A stretch of 64,000 bases of DNA from positions 1 through 64,000 of the forward strand of contig NZ_JAGGQW010000001.1 in assembly GCF_018613065.1 (NCBI RefSeq), in the 5' to 3' direction. The notes under the pieces were generated by a model. The model was not told where the DNA came from, did not search any database, and saw nothing but the letters and a program-made list of their open reading frames with translations. This DNA is from Bacillus sp. ISL-7 (lineage in GTDB: Bacteria; Bacillota; Bacilli; Bacillales_B; DSM-18226). Positions 31,112 through 39,431 of the stretch are shown piece by piece. How positions within the stretch are numbered: the stretch's first letter is position 1; every line of letters starts with the position of its first letter. The translations under genes and the position numbers were made by a program.

Positions 31112-32467
31112 ATGAATGACTTATATGCGGACAGGATGCCGCCGCAAAATATAGAGGCCGAACAGGCTGTGTTAGGGGCGATTTTTTTAGAACCTGCCTC
31201 TTTGATTTTAGCTTCAGAAATATTAATTCCTGAGGATTTTTATCGTGCTTCCCACCAAAAAATATTTAATGTCATGCTTAGTCTAAATGATCAAGGGAAA
31301 GCAGTTGACTTAGTTACGGTAACTGAGGAGCTTTCAGCTGCCAAACTGATTGAAGATACAGGCGGGGTTAGTTATTTAGGGGAATTGGCTGCCTCTGTTC
31401 CGACAGCAGCAAATATTGAGTATTATGCAAGAATAGTAGAAGAAAAGTCATTACTTAGAAGATTAATTCGTACCGCAACAAGCATTGCTTCGGATGGATA
31501 TTCCCGCGAAGATGAAGTGGAAGCTCTCTTAAGTGAAGCGGAGAAAAGTATTATGGAAGTGGCGCAGCGAAAGAATGCCGGTGCTTTCCATAATATCAAG
31601 GATGTACTTGTGCGTACGTATGACAATATTGAGGAAATGCATAACCGTGTTGGGGACATTACGGGTATTTCAACAGGATTTGCGGAACTGGACCGAATGA
31701 CAGCTGGATTCCAGCGTAATGACTTAATTATTGTTGGTGCCCGTCCTTCCGTGGGTAAAACAGCGTTTGCCTTGAATATTGCAGCCAATGTGGCGACGAA
31801 AACGAATGAAAATGTCGCGATTTTTAGTCTGGAGATGGGTGCCGAACAGCTGGTTATGCGTATGCTTTGTTCTGAGGGAAATATCGATGCGCAAAGACTT
31901 CGTACAGGTTCCCTGACGGATGAAGACTGGGGTAAGCTGACGATGGCGATGGGCAGCTTGTCGAGTTCAGGGATTTTTATCGATGATACTCCAGGGGTCC
32001 GTATCAGTGACATCCGTTCCAAATGCCGCCGTCTCCAGCAGGAGCATGGTTTAGGCATGATTTTAATTGATTACTTGCAGCTGATCTTAGGAAGCGGACG
32101 ATCTGGTGAAAACCGTCAGCAGGAAGTTTCTGAGATTTCACGTTCCCTAAAGCAATTAGCACGTGAATTGAAGGTTCCTGTTATTGCTCTTTCTCAGCTC
32201 TCCCGTGGTGTCGAGCAGCGTCAAGATAAACGCCCGATGATGTCCGATATCCGTGAATCCGGAAGTATTGAGCAGGATGCCGATATCGTGGCGTTCTTGT
32301 ATCGTGATGACTACTATGATAAAGAATCAGAGAATAAGAATATTATCGAGATCATTATTGCCAAGCAGCGTAACGGCCCGACCGGAACAGTGTCGTTAGC
32401 CTTTGTTAAGGAATATAATAAGTTCGTTAACCTCGAGACACGGTATAATGATCCGCCGGGTGCATAG
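31112..32467 (+). CDS. dnaB: Replicative DNA helicase DnaB (called DnaC in B. subtilis)
   Basis: Hexameric fork helicase. It is 451 aa with an N-terminal helical domain (1-150; PPQNIEAEQAVLGAIFLEP) and a RecA-like domain with Walker A GARPSVGKTAFA. It also has LEMGAEQLVMRM and IDYLQLI (Walker B), and KNRNGPTG-type end motif (AKQRNGPTGTVSLAF). No intein was seen. SD ATAGGAGG precedes ATG. Single-gene unit with a strong terminator. Confidence 0.98.
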   Translation: MNDLYADRMPPQNIEAEQAVLGAIFLEPASLILASEILIPEDFYRASHQKIFNVMLSLNDQGKAVDLVTVTEELSAAKLIEDTGGVSYLGELAASVPTAANIEYYARIVEEKSLLRRLIRTATSIASDGYSREDEVEALLSEAEKSIMEVAQRKNAGAFHNIKDVLVRTYDNIEEMHNRVGDITGISTGFAELDRMTAGFQRNDLIIVGARPSVGKTAFALNIAANVATKTNENVAIFSLEMGAEQLVMRMLCSEGNIDAQRLRTGSLTDEDWGKLTMAMGSLSSSGIFIDDTPGVRISDIRSKCRRLQQEHGLGMILIDYLQLILGSGRSGENRQQEVSEISRSLKQLARELKVPVIALSQLSRGVEQRQDKRPMMSDIRESGSIEQDADIVAFLYRDDYYDKESENKNIIEIIIAKQRNGPTGTVSLAFVKEYNKFVNLETRYNDPPGA

Positions 32468-32470
32468 ATT

Positions 32471-32505
32471 AAGGCTAGCCAAGTTTTTTTGGCTAGCCTT
32501 TTTTG
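32471..32505 (+). terminator. dnaB terminator
   Basis: AAGGCTAGCCAA and TTGGCTAGCCTT form a perfect 12-bp stem with a GTTTTT loop and following T residues. Confidence 0.92.
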
Positions 32506-32540
32506 TGTGTAGATTAACAGCGAATATTGGTCGTGGAGGC

Positions 32541-32804
32541 TTAGATAATGGGGTAAATGGTGTCCTGCGAAATAAGTAAGGTATCAATTTGAAATTTAGA
32601 ATTGTTATACTCAAGTAATAAATCATGGATAATAAGCCAATCCTCGGAAAGCCCTTCTAACCAGACATCACTCTTTTGCTCCCCTTCGTATCCTTTTTTA
32701 AGACTTAAATAGTTAGTTATTTCCTTATCTGATAAACTCATTCGAACATTTAATGATCTTAAAATTATTATTTCCGATTGCTCTTGCCGATGTTTAATAA
32801 TCAT
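32541..32804 (-). pseudogene. NERD-domain protein, 3'-truncated fragment
   Basis: The 87-aa reading frame is the N-terminal third of a nuclease-related (NERD) domain: RSLNVRMSLSD, KKGYEGEQKSDVWLEGL, WLIIHDLLLEYNNSKFQIDTLLI, ending SQDTIYPII and stop. Intact Bacillus NERD proteins run on after the IDTLLI...IY strand with the catalytic ExK-type motif and are about 300 aa. Here the frame stops about 40 bp from the dnaB terminator, so the 3' part has been lost. Start ATG at 32804 with weak SD GGAAGTG. A truncated, probably non-functional gene is most likely. Confidence 0.7.
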
Positions 32805-32904
32805 ATTTCACTTCCTTATCATTATTTTACGAAACTATAATTCTATTTTATTTGAGAAATATCTAAATCTGCAGGATGCGATTTTGATAGATTCCTAAAT
32901 TAAT

Positions 32905-32950
32905 ATTTTACGAACATAATAATATACCCATATATAAAACGTTCGTGTTT
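32905..32950 (+). promoter_or_regulatory. PurR control region (paired PurBoxes) of purA
   Basis: Two convergent CGAAC cores in A/T-rich context: TTTTACGAACATA (plus strand, core 32911-32915) and AAACACGAACGTT (minus strand, core 32945-32941). The cores are 25 bp apart. The consensus AWWWCCGAACWWT and convergent arrangement are those of B. subtilis PurR targets, and purA is a known PurR-regulated gene. The second position of each core is A rather than C. Confidence 0.7.
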
Positions 32951-33028
32951 TGTTTGCTTTTAGCCATGAAAGTTGGTAAACTTGTGTATGGAAAAAAGAA
33001 AATCGTATTTAATTTGGAGGTGCCTTAT

Positions 33029-34321
33029 ATGTCATCAGTAGTAGTGGTTGGGACGCAATGGGGAGATGAAGGAAAGGGTAAAATTACCGATTTCCTTTCA
33101 GAAAATGCCGAGGCAATTGCCCGTTACCAGGGAGGAAATAATGCAGGCCACACCATTAAGTTCAATGGAGAAACATACAAATTACATCTAATTCCATCAG
33201 GAATATTTTATAAGGAAAAAATTTGTGTAATTGGTAATGGTATGGTTGTTGATCCAAAGGCACTTGTAACCGAACTTGCCTACTTACATGAAAAGGGCGT
33301 TACAACCGATAATCTTCGTATCAGTAACCGTGCCCATGTCATCCTTCCATATCATTTAAAACTAGATGCAGTGGAAGAGGAAAGTAAGGGCGCTAATAAA
33401 ATTGGAACGACTAAAAAAGGGATTGGACCTGCCTATATGGATAAGGCAGCCCGTGTGGGGATTAGAATCGCTGACCTGCTCGAACACGATGTATTTGAAG
33501 AAAAGCTTGATCGTAATTTACAAGAGAAAAATCGTTTGTTCGAACGTATTTATGAGACTACAGGATTTACGAAGGAAGAAATCCTAGAAGAGTATTATGA
33601 ATATGGTCAGCAAATTAAACAATATGTTTGTGATACATCAGTTGTATTGAATGATGCCTTAGATGAAGGCAAACGGGTTCTTTTTGAAGGCGCACAGGGT
33701 GTCATGCTTGATATTGACCAAGGTACATACCCATTCGTGACCTCATCTAACCCAGTAGCCGGCGGTGTAACGATTGGGTCTGGTGTCGGACCATCTAAAA
33801 TCACTCATGTGGTTGGAGTGTGTAAGGCATACACTTCTCGTGTTGGTGATGGACCTTTCCCTACTGAACTAAATGATGAAATCGGCGATCGTATCCGCGA
33901 AGTTGGTCGTGAATATGGCACAACAACTGGGCGTCCTCGTCGAATTGGCTGGTTTGACAGTGTGGTAGTTCGTCATGCTCGCCGTGTAAGTGGCTTAACC
34001 GACCTGTCCCTCAACTCGATTGATGTACTATCGGGTCTTGAGACATTGAAGATTTGTACTGCATATCGTTATAAAGATGAATTGATTACAGAATATCCTG
34101 CTAGCTTAAAGGTTTTATCACAGTGCGAACCTGTCTATGAAGAATTACCTGGCTGGAGTGAGGATATTACTGGAGTTAAAACATTAGATGAATTACCTGA
34201 AAATGCACGTCATTACGTGGAACGTGTAACACAGCTTACTGGAATTCCGTTAACTACGTTCTCTGTTGGACCAGATCGAAATCAAACAAATGTAGTCCGC
34301 AGCCCATGGAGACAAATTTAA
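33029..34321 (+). CDS. purA: Adenylosuccinate synthetase
   Basis: Converts IMP, GTP and aspartate to adenylosuccinate, the first committed step to AMP. It is 430 aa from ATG 33029 ([21 protein letters not shown]) after TTTGGAGGTG, the exact B. subtilis length; the longer upstream frame is leader. P-loop [17 protein letters not shown] and the [11 protein letters not shown] loop are present. Probably controlled by PurR through the upstream paired boxes. Confidence 0.98.
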   Translation: MSSVVVVGTQWGDEGKGKITDFLSENAEAIARYQGGNNAGHTIKFNGETYKLHLIPSGIFYKEKICVIGNGMVVDPKALVTELAYLHEKGVTTDNLRISNRAHVILPYHLKLDAVEEESKGANKIGTTKKGIGPAYMDKAARVGIRIADLLEHDVFEEKLDRNLQEKNRLFERIYETTGFTKEEILEEYYEYGQQIKQYVCDTSVVLNDALDEGKRVLFEGAQGVMLDIDQGTYPFVTSSNPVAGGVTIGSGVGPSKITHVVGVCKAYTSRVGDGPFPTELNDEIGDRIREVGREYGTTTGRPRRIGWFDSVVVRHARRVSGLTDLSLNSIDVLSGLETLKICTAYRYKDELITEYPASLKVLSQCEPVYEELPGWSEDITGVKTLDELPENARHYVERVTQLTGIPLTTFSVGPDRNQTNVVRSPWRQI

Positions 34322-34339
34322 TTGTTACTTAACTAATGG

Positions 34340-34370
34340 AGCCCTCTAATTAGAGGGCTTCAAATCTTTT
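34340..34370 (+). terminator. purA terminator (weak T-run)
   Basis: AGCCCTCTAATTAGAGGGCT is a perfect 20-bp palindrome just after purA, followed by TCAAATCTTTT. The T-run is interrupted, so efficiency is uncertain. Confidence 0.65.
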
Positions 34371-34393
34371 AAAAAGTTTTTTTAAAAAAAGTA

Positions 34394-34426
34394 TTGCGTT
34401 GAGTAGATAGTCCGTGCTATTATAAA
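34394..34426 (+). promoter_or_regulatory. tRNA operon promoter
   Basis: TTGCGT (34394-34399), 18-bp spacer, TATTAT (34418-34423). An overlapping alternative is TTGAGT/TATAAA with 16 bp. It lies about 50 bp upstream of the first tRNA. Confidence 0.7.
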
Positions 34427-34472
34427 AAGCGTCGTCACAGTACGATAAAGTTTTTGAAACGTTTTTTAGTAC

Positions 34473-34548
34473 GAGCCATTAGCTCAGTTGGTAGAGCATC
34501 TGACTTTTAATCAGAGGGTCGAAGGTTCGAGTCCTTCATGGCTCACCA
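34473..34548 (+). tRNA. tRNA-Lys (TTT)
   Basis: A 76-nt cloverleaf. GAGCCAT pairs with ATGGCTC, with D arm AGCTCAGTTGGTAGAGC and anticodon loop CTTTTAA (TTT at 34506-34508). T arm is GGTTCGAGTCC-type. CCA is encoded. Confidence 0.97.
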
Positions 34549-34584
34549 AAGTTTTTTGCTTTTGCAAAATAACTTTCAATATAT

Positions 34585-34656
34585 GGCCCCTTGGTCAAGC
34601 GGTTAAGACACCTCCCTTTCACGGAGGTAACACGGGTTCGAGTCCCGTAGGGGTCA
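34585..34656 (+). tRNA. tRNA-Glu (TTC)
   Basis: GGCCCCT pairs with AGGGGTC. The anticodon loop is CTTTCAC (TTC) in the stem CCTCC/GGAGG. T loop GGTTCGAGTCC. The discriminator A is followed by TGG, so CCA is not encoded and must be added. Confidence 0.96.
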
Positions 34657-34662
34657 TGGCTT

Positions 34663-34712
34663 TTGATTGTCAGTAAGAGGCTGGCAAGGACGGTTTCCTT
34701 GCTGACAATCAA
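34663..34712. other. Long hairpin in the tRNA-Glu/tRNA-Asp spacer
   Basis: TTGATTGTCAG (34663-34673) and CTGACAATCAA (34702-34712) form a perfect 11-bp outer stem. Inside it CAAGGA (34685-34690) pairs with TCCTTG (34696-34701). No T-run follows, so it is not a normal terminator. No function is known to me. Confidence 0.6.
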
Positions 34713-34721
34713 TTAAATATT

Positions 34722-34798
34722 GGTCTGGTAGTTCAGTTGGTTAGAATGCCTGCCTGTCACGCAGGAGGTCGCGGGTTCGAGTCCCGTCCAGACCGCCA
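34722..34798 (+). tRNA. tRNA-Asp (GTC)
   Basis: A 77-nt gene. GGTCTGG pairs with CCAGACC. The anticodon loop is CTGTCAC (GTC) in the stem CCTGC/GCAGG. T arm GCGGGTTCGAGTCCCGT. CCA is encoded. Confidence 0.97.
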
Positions 34799-34805
34799 TA
34801 TAAGT

Positions 34806-34878
34806 GGCTCAGTAGCTCAGTCGGTAGAGCAAAGGACTGAAAATCCTTGTGTCGGCGGTTCGATTCCGTCCTGAGCCA
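34806..34878 (+). tRNA. tRNA-Phe (GAA)
   Basis: GGCTCAG pairs with CTGAGCC. The anticodon loop is CTGAAAA (GAA) in the stem AAGGA/TCCTT. T arm GGCGGTTCGATTCCGTC. No encoded CCA. Confidence 0.97.
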
Positions 34879-34885
34879 TAAAAAG

Positions 34886-34916
34886 AGAAGTTTGCATTTG
34901 CAAGCTTCTTTTTTTA
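34886..34916 (+). terminator. tRNA operon terminator
   Basis: AGAAGTTTGCA and TGCAAGCTTCT pair with one wobble around TT, followed by a T-run. Confidence 0.88.
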
Positions 34917-34931
34917 GTTAAAAATTGAAAT

Positions 34932-34948
34932 TGTAATCCCAGTGTAAT
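34932..34948 (+). promoter_or_regulatory. WalR box upstream of the M23 peptidase gene
   Basis: TGTAAT, CCCAG, TGTAAT is a perfect direct repeat with 5-bp spacing, the WalR (YycF) consensus TGTWAH-N5-TGTWAH. It lies 324 bp before the peptidase start, and the walRK genes follow that peptidase. The rest of 34949-35271 is A/T-rich. Confidence 0.7.
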
Positions 34949-35166
34949 AAAACCACCTCTTTTTTACAAAAGAACCATGAGTTTTTGTCGATTATTGTAA
35001 TAATTATATCCTCCTCCTTCAGAACTAGAAAAACCCTTATTTAATAGGGACTTTCCCCTGCTTTTTAAAAAGAAAAACACGGAAATCTAATTAGAATATT
35101 TCACGTAAATGTAGGTGAATGTCAGTAATTATACATTTTTGTTACAGTATAAAGACTATTAATCTA

Positions 35167-35194
35167 TTTACAAAAAATTATGTTAAAGTATAGA
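35167..35194 (+). promoter_or_regulatory. Possible sigma-A promoter of the M23 peptidase gene
   Basis: TTTACA (35167-35172), 16-bp spacer, TATAGA (35189-35194), 78 bp upstream of the start codon. Confidence 0.5.
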
Positions 35195-35271
35195 AGGTCT
35201 AAAATACTGGGGAATTCTTTTGTGGGTAAACACTAGATTAAGAGGGTTTTACCGTGGTTTAGGGAGGAAAA

Positions 35272-36693
35272 ATGCTGCTTTTCAATAAGGTATCAAAAAC
35301 AAAAAAGTTATTTCTTAAGATAACGATTGCTACTACAATTGCTTCATCGCTGATTGCATTTAGTAACGGACCGGTTGCTTTTGCAGATACATCAAAATCA
35401 ACCAAAGATTATGACGTATATCTGGATGGTACATATATTGGAAATATTGCAGATAAGGCTGTTGTAAATAAAATAATTGCTGCAAAAGTCGATGACAGCA
35501 ACAAAATCGATCAACAGGTGCAAAACATTCCATATCAAGTATTTCCTTCTGCTGCAAAGAAGCAAGAAACAGTCCGAACTATTAAGAGTATATTCCAACT
35601 TCAAACAGAGGCCTCTGCGATTATTATTGATGGTAAGCCCGTTGTTTACGTAGATAATCAAAATACAGCTGAAGAAGTTATGAAGAAGCTAATCCAACAA
35701 TACGTGCCGGAGGATCAATTAACCGAACTTAAGGCCAGAAAAGCTTCCGTCAATTCGACATTACCAGCATTAAAAGAAAATGAGTCGCGTCTATTAGACG
35801 TTCGATTATCAAAAAATGTTTCCTTTTCAGTAGAAAATATTGTTCCACAAAAAATGATGTCAGCTGAAGAAGCAGTTGCCTTTTTACAAAAAGGTACATT
35901 AGAAGAACAGAAATATGTGATTAAAGAAGGCGATGTGCTCGAAATGATTGCACAAGACCACGACTTGACATTGGCGGAGATCTTAGCAGTGAATCCGGGA
36001 CTAAAAGGGGATACGCTCTTAAAGATTGGCGAAAAAATTAATATTACCGTTCCGAAACCATTTATCGAAGTGATTATTGATAAAGAAGTAAATAAAAAGG
36101 AAGAAATTCCATTTAAAAATACAGTTGTTGAAGACTCTTCCTTGCTAAAAGGTGAGAAAAAGGTAAAACAAGAGGGTAAAAGTGGCTCGCGGTCTGTTAA
36201 CTATAAAATTACTGAACAAAATGGTGTAGCAGTGCAGAAAGTGGAGTCAAATGCGACAGTCCTTGAACAGCCTGTGAATCAGATTGTTATCAAAGGAACA
36301 AAAGTCATTCCGTCTCGTGGGGAAGGAAACTTTGCCTGGCCGACTGTAGGTGGGTATGTATCCAGTAAACAAGGGCCTAGATGGGGCAGAATGCACAAAG
36401 GTATTGATATTGCCAGACCAAGCAACAGAACAATAAAGGCAGCCGATAATGGCGTCGTTGTTTCTGCTGGCTGGGGCGGCGGTTATGGGAATAAAATTGT
36501 CATTGACCATCAAAATGGTTACCGTACCCTTTATGGACACATGTCGTCGCTCAAGGTTAGGGTAGGCCAGACAGTTTCAAAGGGTACTAGTATAGGTGTA
36601 ATGGGAGCTACGGGAGATGCAACAGGTGTACACTTGCATTTTGAAGTGTATAAGAATGGCAGCCTAGTAAATCCACTTTCCTATTTAAAGTAA
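35272..36693 (+). CDS. Secreted M23 peptidase with LysM and G5 domains
   Basis: A 473-aa cell-wall endopeptidase candidate. The signal peptide is at about 1-38 (IASSLIAFSNGPVAFADT, cleavage after AFA likely). A LysM domain (about 215-262: YVIKEGDVLEMIAQDHDLTLAEILAVNPG) binds peptidoglycan. A G5 domain follows (about 265-345). The C-terminal M23/LytM domain has zinc ligands in HKGIDIARP and HLHFEVYKNG, plus GYRTLYGHMSSL. Such proteins cut peptide crosslinks in wall growth. Its position before walRK and the WalR box suggest WalR control. MLLFNKVSKTKK start follows TTAGGGAGGAAA. Confidence 0.92.
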   Translation: MLLFNKVSKTKKLFLKITIATTIASSLIAFSNGPVAFADTSKSTKDYDVYLDGTYIGNIADKAVVNKIIAAKVDDSNKIDQQVQNIPYQVFPSAAKKQETVRTIKSIFQLQTEASAIIIDGKPVVYVDNQNTAEEVMKKLIQQYVPEDQLTELKARKASVNSTLPALKENESRLLDVRLSKNVSFSVENIVPQKMMSAEEAVAFLQKGTLEEQKYVIKEGDVLEMIAQDHDLTLAEILAVNPGLKGDTLLKIGEKINITVPKPFIEVIIDKEVNKKEEIPFKNTVVEDSSLLKGEKKVKQEGKSGSRSVNYKITEQNGVAVQKVESNATVLEQPVNQIVIKGTKVIPSRGEGNFAWPTVGGYVSSKQGPRWGRMHKGIDIARPSNRTIKAADNGVVVSAGWGGGYGNKIVIDHQNGYRTLYGHMSSLKVRVGQTVSKGTSIGVMGATGDATGVHLHFEVYKNGSLVNPLSYLK

Positions 36694-36699
36694 AAGGTA

Positions 36700-36727
36700 A
36701 GTCTCTAGTTGTCACTAGAGGCTTTTC
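36700..36727 (+). terminator. M23 peptidase gene terminator
   Basis: AGTCTCTAGT and ACTAGAGGCT pair with one wobble around TGTC, followed by TTTTC and TTT. Confidence 0.8.
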
Positions 36728-36888
36728 TTTATTCTTAGAGAATTGTCTGGCACCATGACCCAGATCTTTCCAAATAGTACTTATAGGTGAATTTATGCCA
36801 ATAACATGATACAGTAATCTAGTATAGTTATGACTTCTAGAGCATTTGTTAAATAGATTAGATCGACTAAATGATAAGGAGATATGGT

Positions 36889-37599
36889 ATGGAAAAGAAA
36901 ATTCTTGTAGTTGATGATGAAAAGCCAATTGCTGATATCTTACAGTTTAACTTAAAAAAAGAAGGTTATGTTGTCTATTGTGCTTATGATGGAAACGAAG
37001 CACTCCAGTTGGTTGATGAAATCGAACCTGACTTAATCCTCTTAGATATTATGCTTCCTTTACGAGACGGGATGGAAGTTTGCCGTGAAGTCCGCAAGAA
37101 GTATGAAATGCCGATTATTATGTTGACTGCCAAAGACTCTGAAATTGACAAAGTCTTAGGTCTTGAACTCGGTGCGGATGATTATGTAACCAAACCGTTT
37201 AGTACAAGAGAATTGATTGCGCGCGTAAAAGCTAACTTGCGCCGTCACCAGCAAATTCTGACGCAGCCAGATGAAGAGAACGAAACCAATGAAATTGAAA
37301 TTGGTTCACTTATTATCCATCCTGATGCTTATGTTGTTTCAAAACGCGGTGAGACAATCGAGCTTACACACCGTGAATTTGAATTGCTTTACTATTTGGC
37401 TAAACATATCGGTCAAGTGATGACAAGGGAACACCTCCTGCAAACGGTTTGGGGTTACGATTACTACGGAGACGTGCGGACCGTTGATGTAACGGTTAGA
37501 AGATTGCGGGAAAAAATTGAGGACAGCCCGAGTCATCCAACGTGGATTGTTACTCGCCGCGGAGTTGGTTACTATTTGCGGAATCCTGAACAGGAGTAA
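36889..37599 (+). CDS. walR: Response regulator WalR (YycF)
   Basis: Essential OmpR-type regulator of cell-wall metabolism. It is 236 aa from ATG 36889 after AAGGAG; a longer upstream reading would include the SD. The receiver domain has DD at 9-10, phosphoacceptor D53 (LILLDIMLP) and K in VTKPFSTRE. The C-terminal winged helix has [26 protein letters not shown] and [18 protein letters not shown]. First gene of walRKHIJ, 5 bp before walK. Confidence 0.98.
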   Translation: MEKKILVVDDEKPIADILQFNLKKEGYVVYCAYDGNEALQLVDEIEPDLILLDIMLPLRDGMEVCREVRKKYEMPIIMLTAKDSEIDKVLGLELGADDYVTKPFSTRELIARVKANLRRHQQILTQPDEENETNEIEIGSLIIHPDAYVVSKRGETIELTHREFELLYYLAKHIGQVMTREHLLQTVWGYDYYGDVRTVDVTVRRLREKIEDSPSHPTWIVTRRGVGYYLRNPEQE

Positions 37600-37604
37600 G
37601 ATGA

Positions 37605-39431
37605 ATGAGAAAGGTTGGTTTCTTTCGCTCTATAAACGTAAAATTCGTTATCATCTATGTCCTCCTTATTTTAGTAGCCATGCAAATTATCGGCGTTTAT
37701 TTTGTCAAACAGCTTGAAGAAACATTACGGACAAACTTCCAGACTTCGATAAAGCAACGGGTTGATTTGCTTGCCTACAATCTGGTTCAGGAAATGGAGA
37801 AAGAGAGAACGCCTGAAGATCCAACACTCGAAGAGGATATCAAAAAAATCCTCAGAGACTTTGATGCAGGTGATATTTCGGAAGTTCGGGTGATTGAAAA
37901 CAGGTCTCTTAAAATTCTTGGTACCTCACATCCCAGTAACCAAGGGGTGGTTGGACAAAGGACAACAGAGCTCCGAATCAAACAATCAATGGTTTTAGAA
38001 GAGGATCAAAGCGCAATATTAATCGACCCCCAAACAGGCCATCGGATTTGGGTCCTTTCTACTCCAATTATGTCTGGTAAAAAAGTAATTGGTGCAATCT
38101 ATCTTGTCGCAAAAATAGAAAATGTCTTTGAACAGATGAAAACTATTAATGGGATTTTTGCTACAGGGACAGCAATTGCCTTATCGATTACAGCTATATT
38201 AGGGATATTATTAGCCCAAACCATCACAAGACCGATTGCTGATATGAAGAAGCAGGCCTTAGCGATGACCAAGGGTAATTTTTCAAGGAAAGTAAAAGTA
38301 TATGGCAATGATGAAATTGGGACACTGGCCGTTACGTTTAATAATTTAACGAAAAAGCTCCAGGAAGCACAGGCCATGACCGAAGGGGAACGTCGGAAGC
38401 TGTCATCTGTTTTGTCCTATATGACGGATGGTGTTATTGCTACCGACAGGAAAGGCCGGGTTATTTTAATCAATGAACCAGCGGCAGAAATGCTGAATGT
38501 TTCACGTGAAACAGTGCTGACCCAGCCAATTGTCTCGTTATTAGATTTAGATGATACCAATTCCTTCGAAGACTTATTGGAGGAAAAGGATTCAATCATC
38601 TTAGATTACAGTACAAAAACCGAGCGTTATTTCCTGCGTGCCAATTTCTCTGTGATTCAAAAAGACACGGGCTTTGTCAATGGATTAATTGCGGTTTTGC
38701 ATGATATCACGGATCAAGAAAAAATTGACGCCGAACGAAGAGAGTTTGTCGCCAATGTATCCCATGAACTTAGGACACCGCTAACGACAATGAGGAGTTA
38801 TTTAGAAGCTCTTGCAGATGGTGCCTGGCGGGATGAGGAGATTGCTCCGGAATTTTTAGAAGTGACGCGGACCGAAACAGAAAGAATGATTCGCTTGGTC
38901 AATGACTTGCTCCAGCTTTCAAAAATGGATAGTACGGATTACAGGCTGAAAATCGAATGGGTAAACTTCGTCGACTTCTTCCACCGCATCATTGACAGGT
39001 TTGAAATGTCGAAGGAACAAAACGTCACCTTTAAAAGAAAACTCCCGAATCATGTGATATTTGTTGAAATTGATGAAGATAAAATGACACAGGTCTTATA
39101 CAATATTATTTCAAATGCCTTAAAGTATTCACCTGAAGGCGGAAACGTTACATTTTCGATTAAAGAGATGGACGATAAAATTATTGTCAGCGTAACAGAC
39201 CAAGGCATGGGGATTCCGAAAGAGAATATTGGAAAGATTTTTGATCGTTTTTATCGTGTCGATAAAGCGAGAACTCGGAAACTAGGCGGTACGGGCCTAG
39301 GTCTGGCGATTGCAAAGGAAATGGTTAATGCTCATGGTGGGGCAATCTGGGCAACAAGTGAGGAAGGGAAAGGAACAAAGATTTCCTTTTCACTCCCATA
39401 TGAACGTTCTGAAGAGGATGAATGGTCATGA
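37605..39431 (+). CDS. walK: Sensor histidine kinase WalK (YycG)
   Basis: Essential kinase for WalR. It is 608 aa. TM1 is at about 13-33 and an extracellular PAS-like domain at about 34-183. TM2 follows at about 184-204, then HAMP (about 205-260) and an intracellular PAS (about 270-370). HisKA carries phosphoacceptor His in FVANVSHELRTPL. The ATPase domain has NAISNALKYSPEGG-type N box, DQGMGIP and GTGLGLAIAKEMV. A perfect parS site is embedded in the coding sequence at the PAS domain. Confidence 0.98.
   Translation: MRKVGFFRSINVKFVIIYVLLILVAMQIIGVYFVKQLEETLRTNFQTSIKQRVDLLAYNLVQEMEKERTPEDPTLEEDIKKILRDFDAGDISEVRVIENRSLKILGTSHPSNQGVVGQRTTELRIKQSMVLEEDQSAILIDPQTGHRIWVLSTPIMSGKKVIGAIYLVAKIENVFEQMKTINGIFATGTAIALSITAILGILLAQTITRPIADMKKQALAMTKGNFSRKVKVYGNDEIGTLAVTFNNLTKKLQEAQAMTEGERRKLSSVLSYMTDGVIATDRKGRVILINEPAAEMLNVSRETVLTQPIVSLLDLDDTNSFEDLLEEKDSIILDYSTKTERYFLRANFSVIQKDTGFVNGLIAVLHDITDQEKIDAERREFVANVSHELRTPLTTMRSYLEALADGAWRDEEIAPEFLEVTRTETERMIRLVNDLLQLSKMDSTDYRLKIEWVNFVDFFHRIIDRFEMSKEQNVTFKRKLPNHVIFVEIDEDKMTQVLYNIISNALKYSPEGGNVTFSIKEMDDKIIVSVTDQGMGIPKENIGKIFDRFYRVDKARTRKLGGTGLGLAIAKEMVNAHGGAIWATSEEGKGTKISFSLPYERSEEDEWS
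38498..38513. other. parS: parS site 3 (perfect)
   Basis: TGTTTCACGTGAAACA, the exact consensus, lies within walK. It is read in the same phase as the site in parB, encoding NVSRET. Confidence 0.95.
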
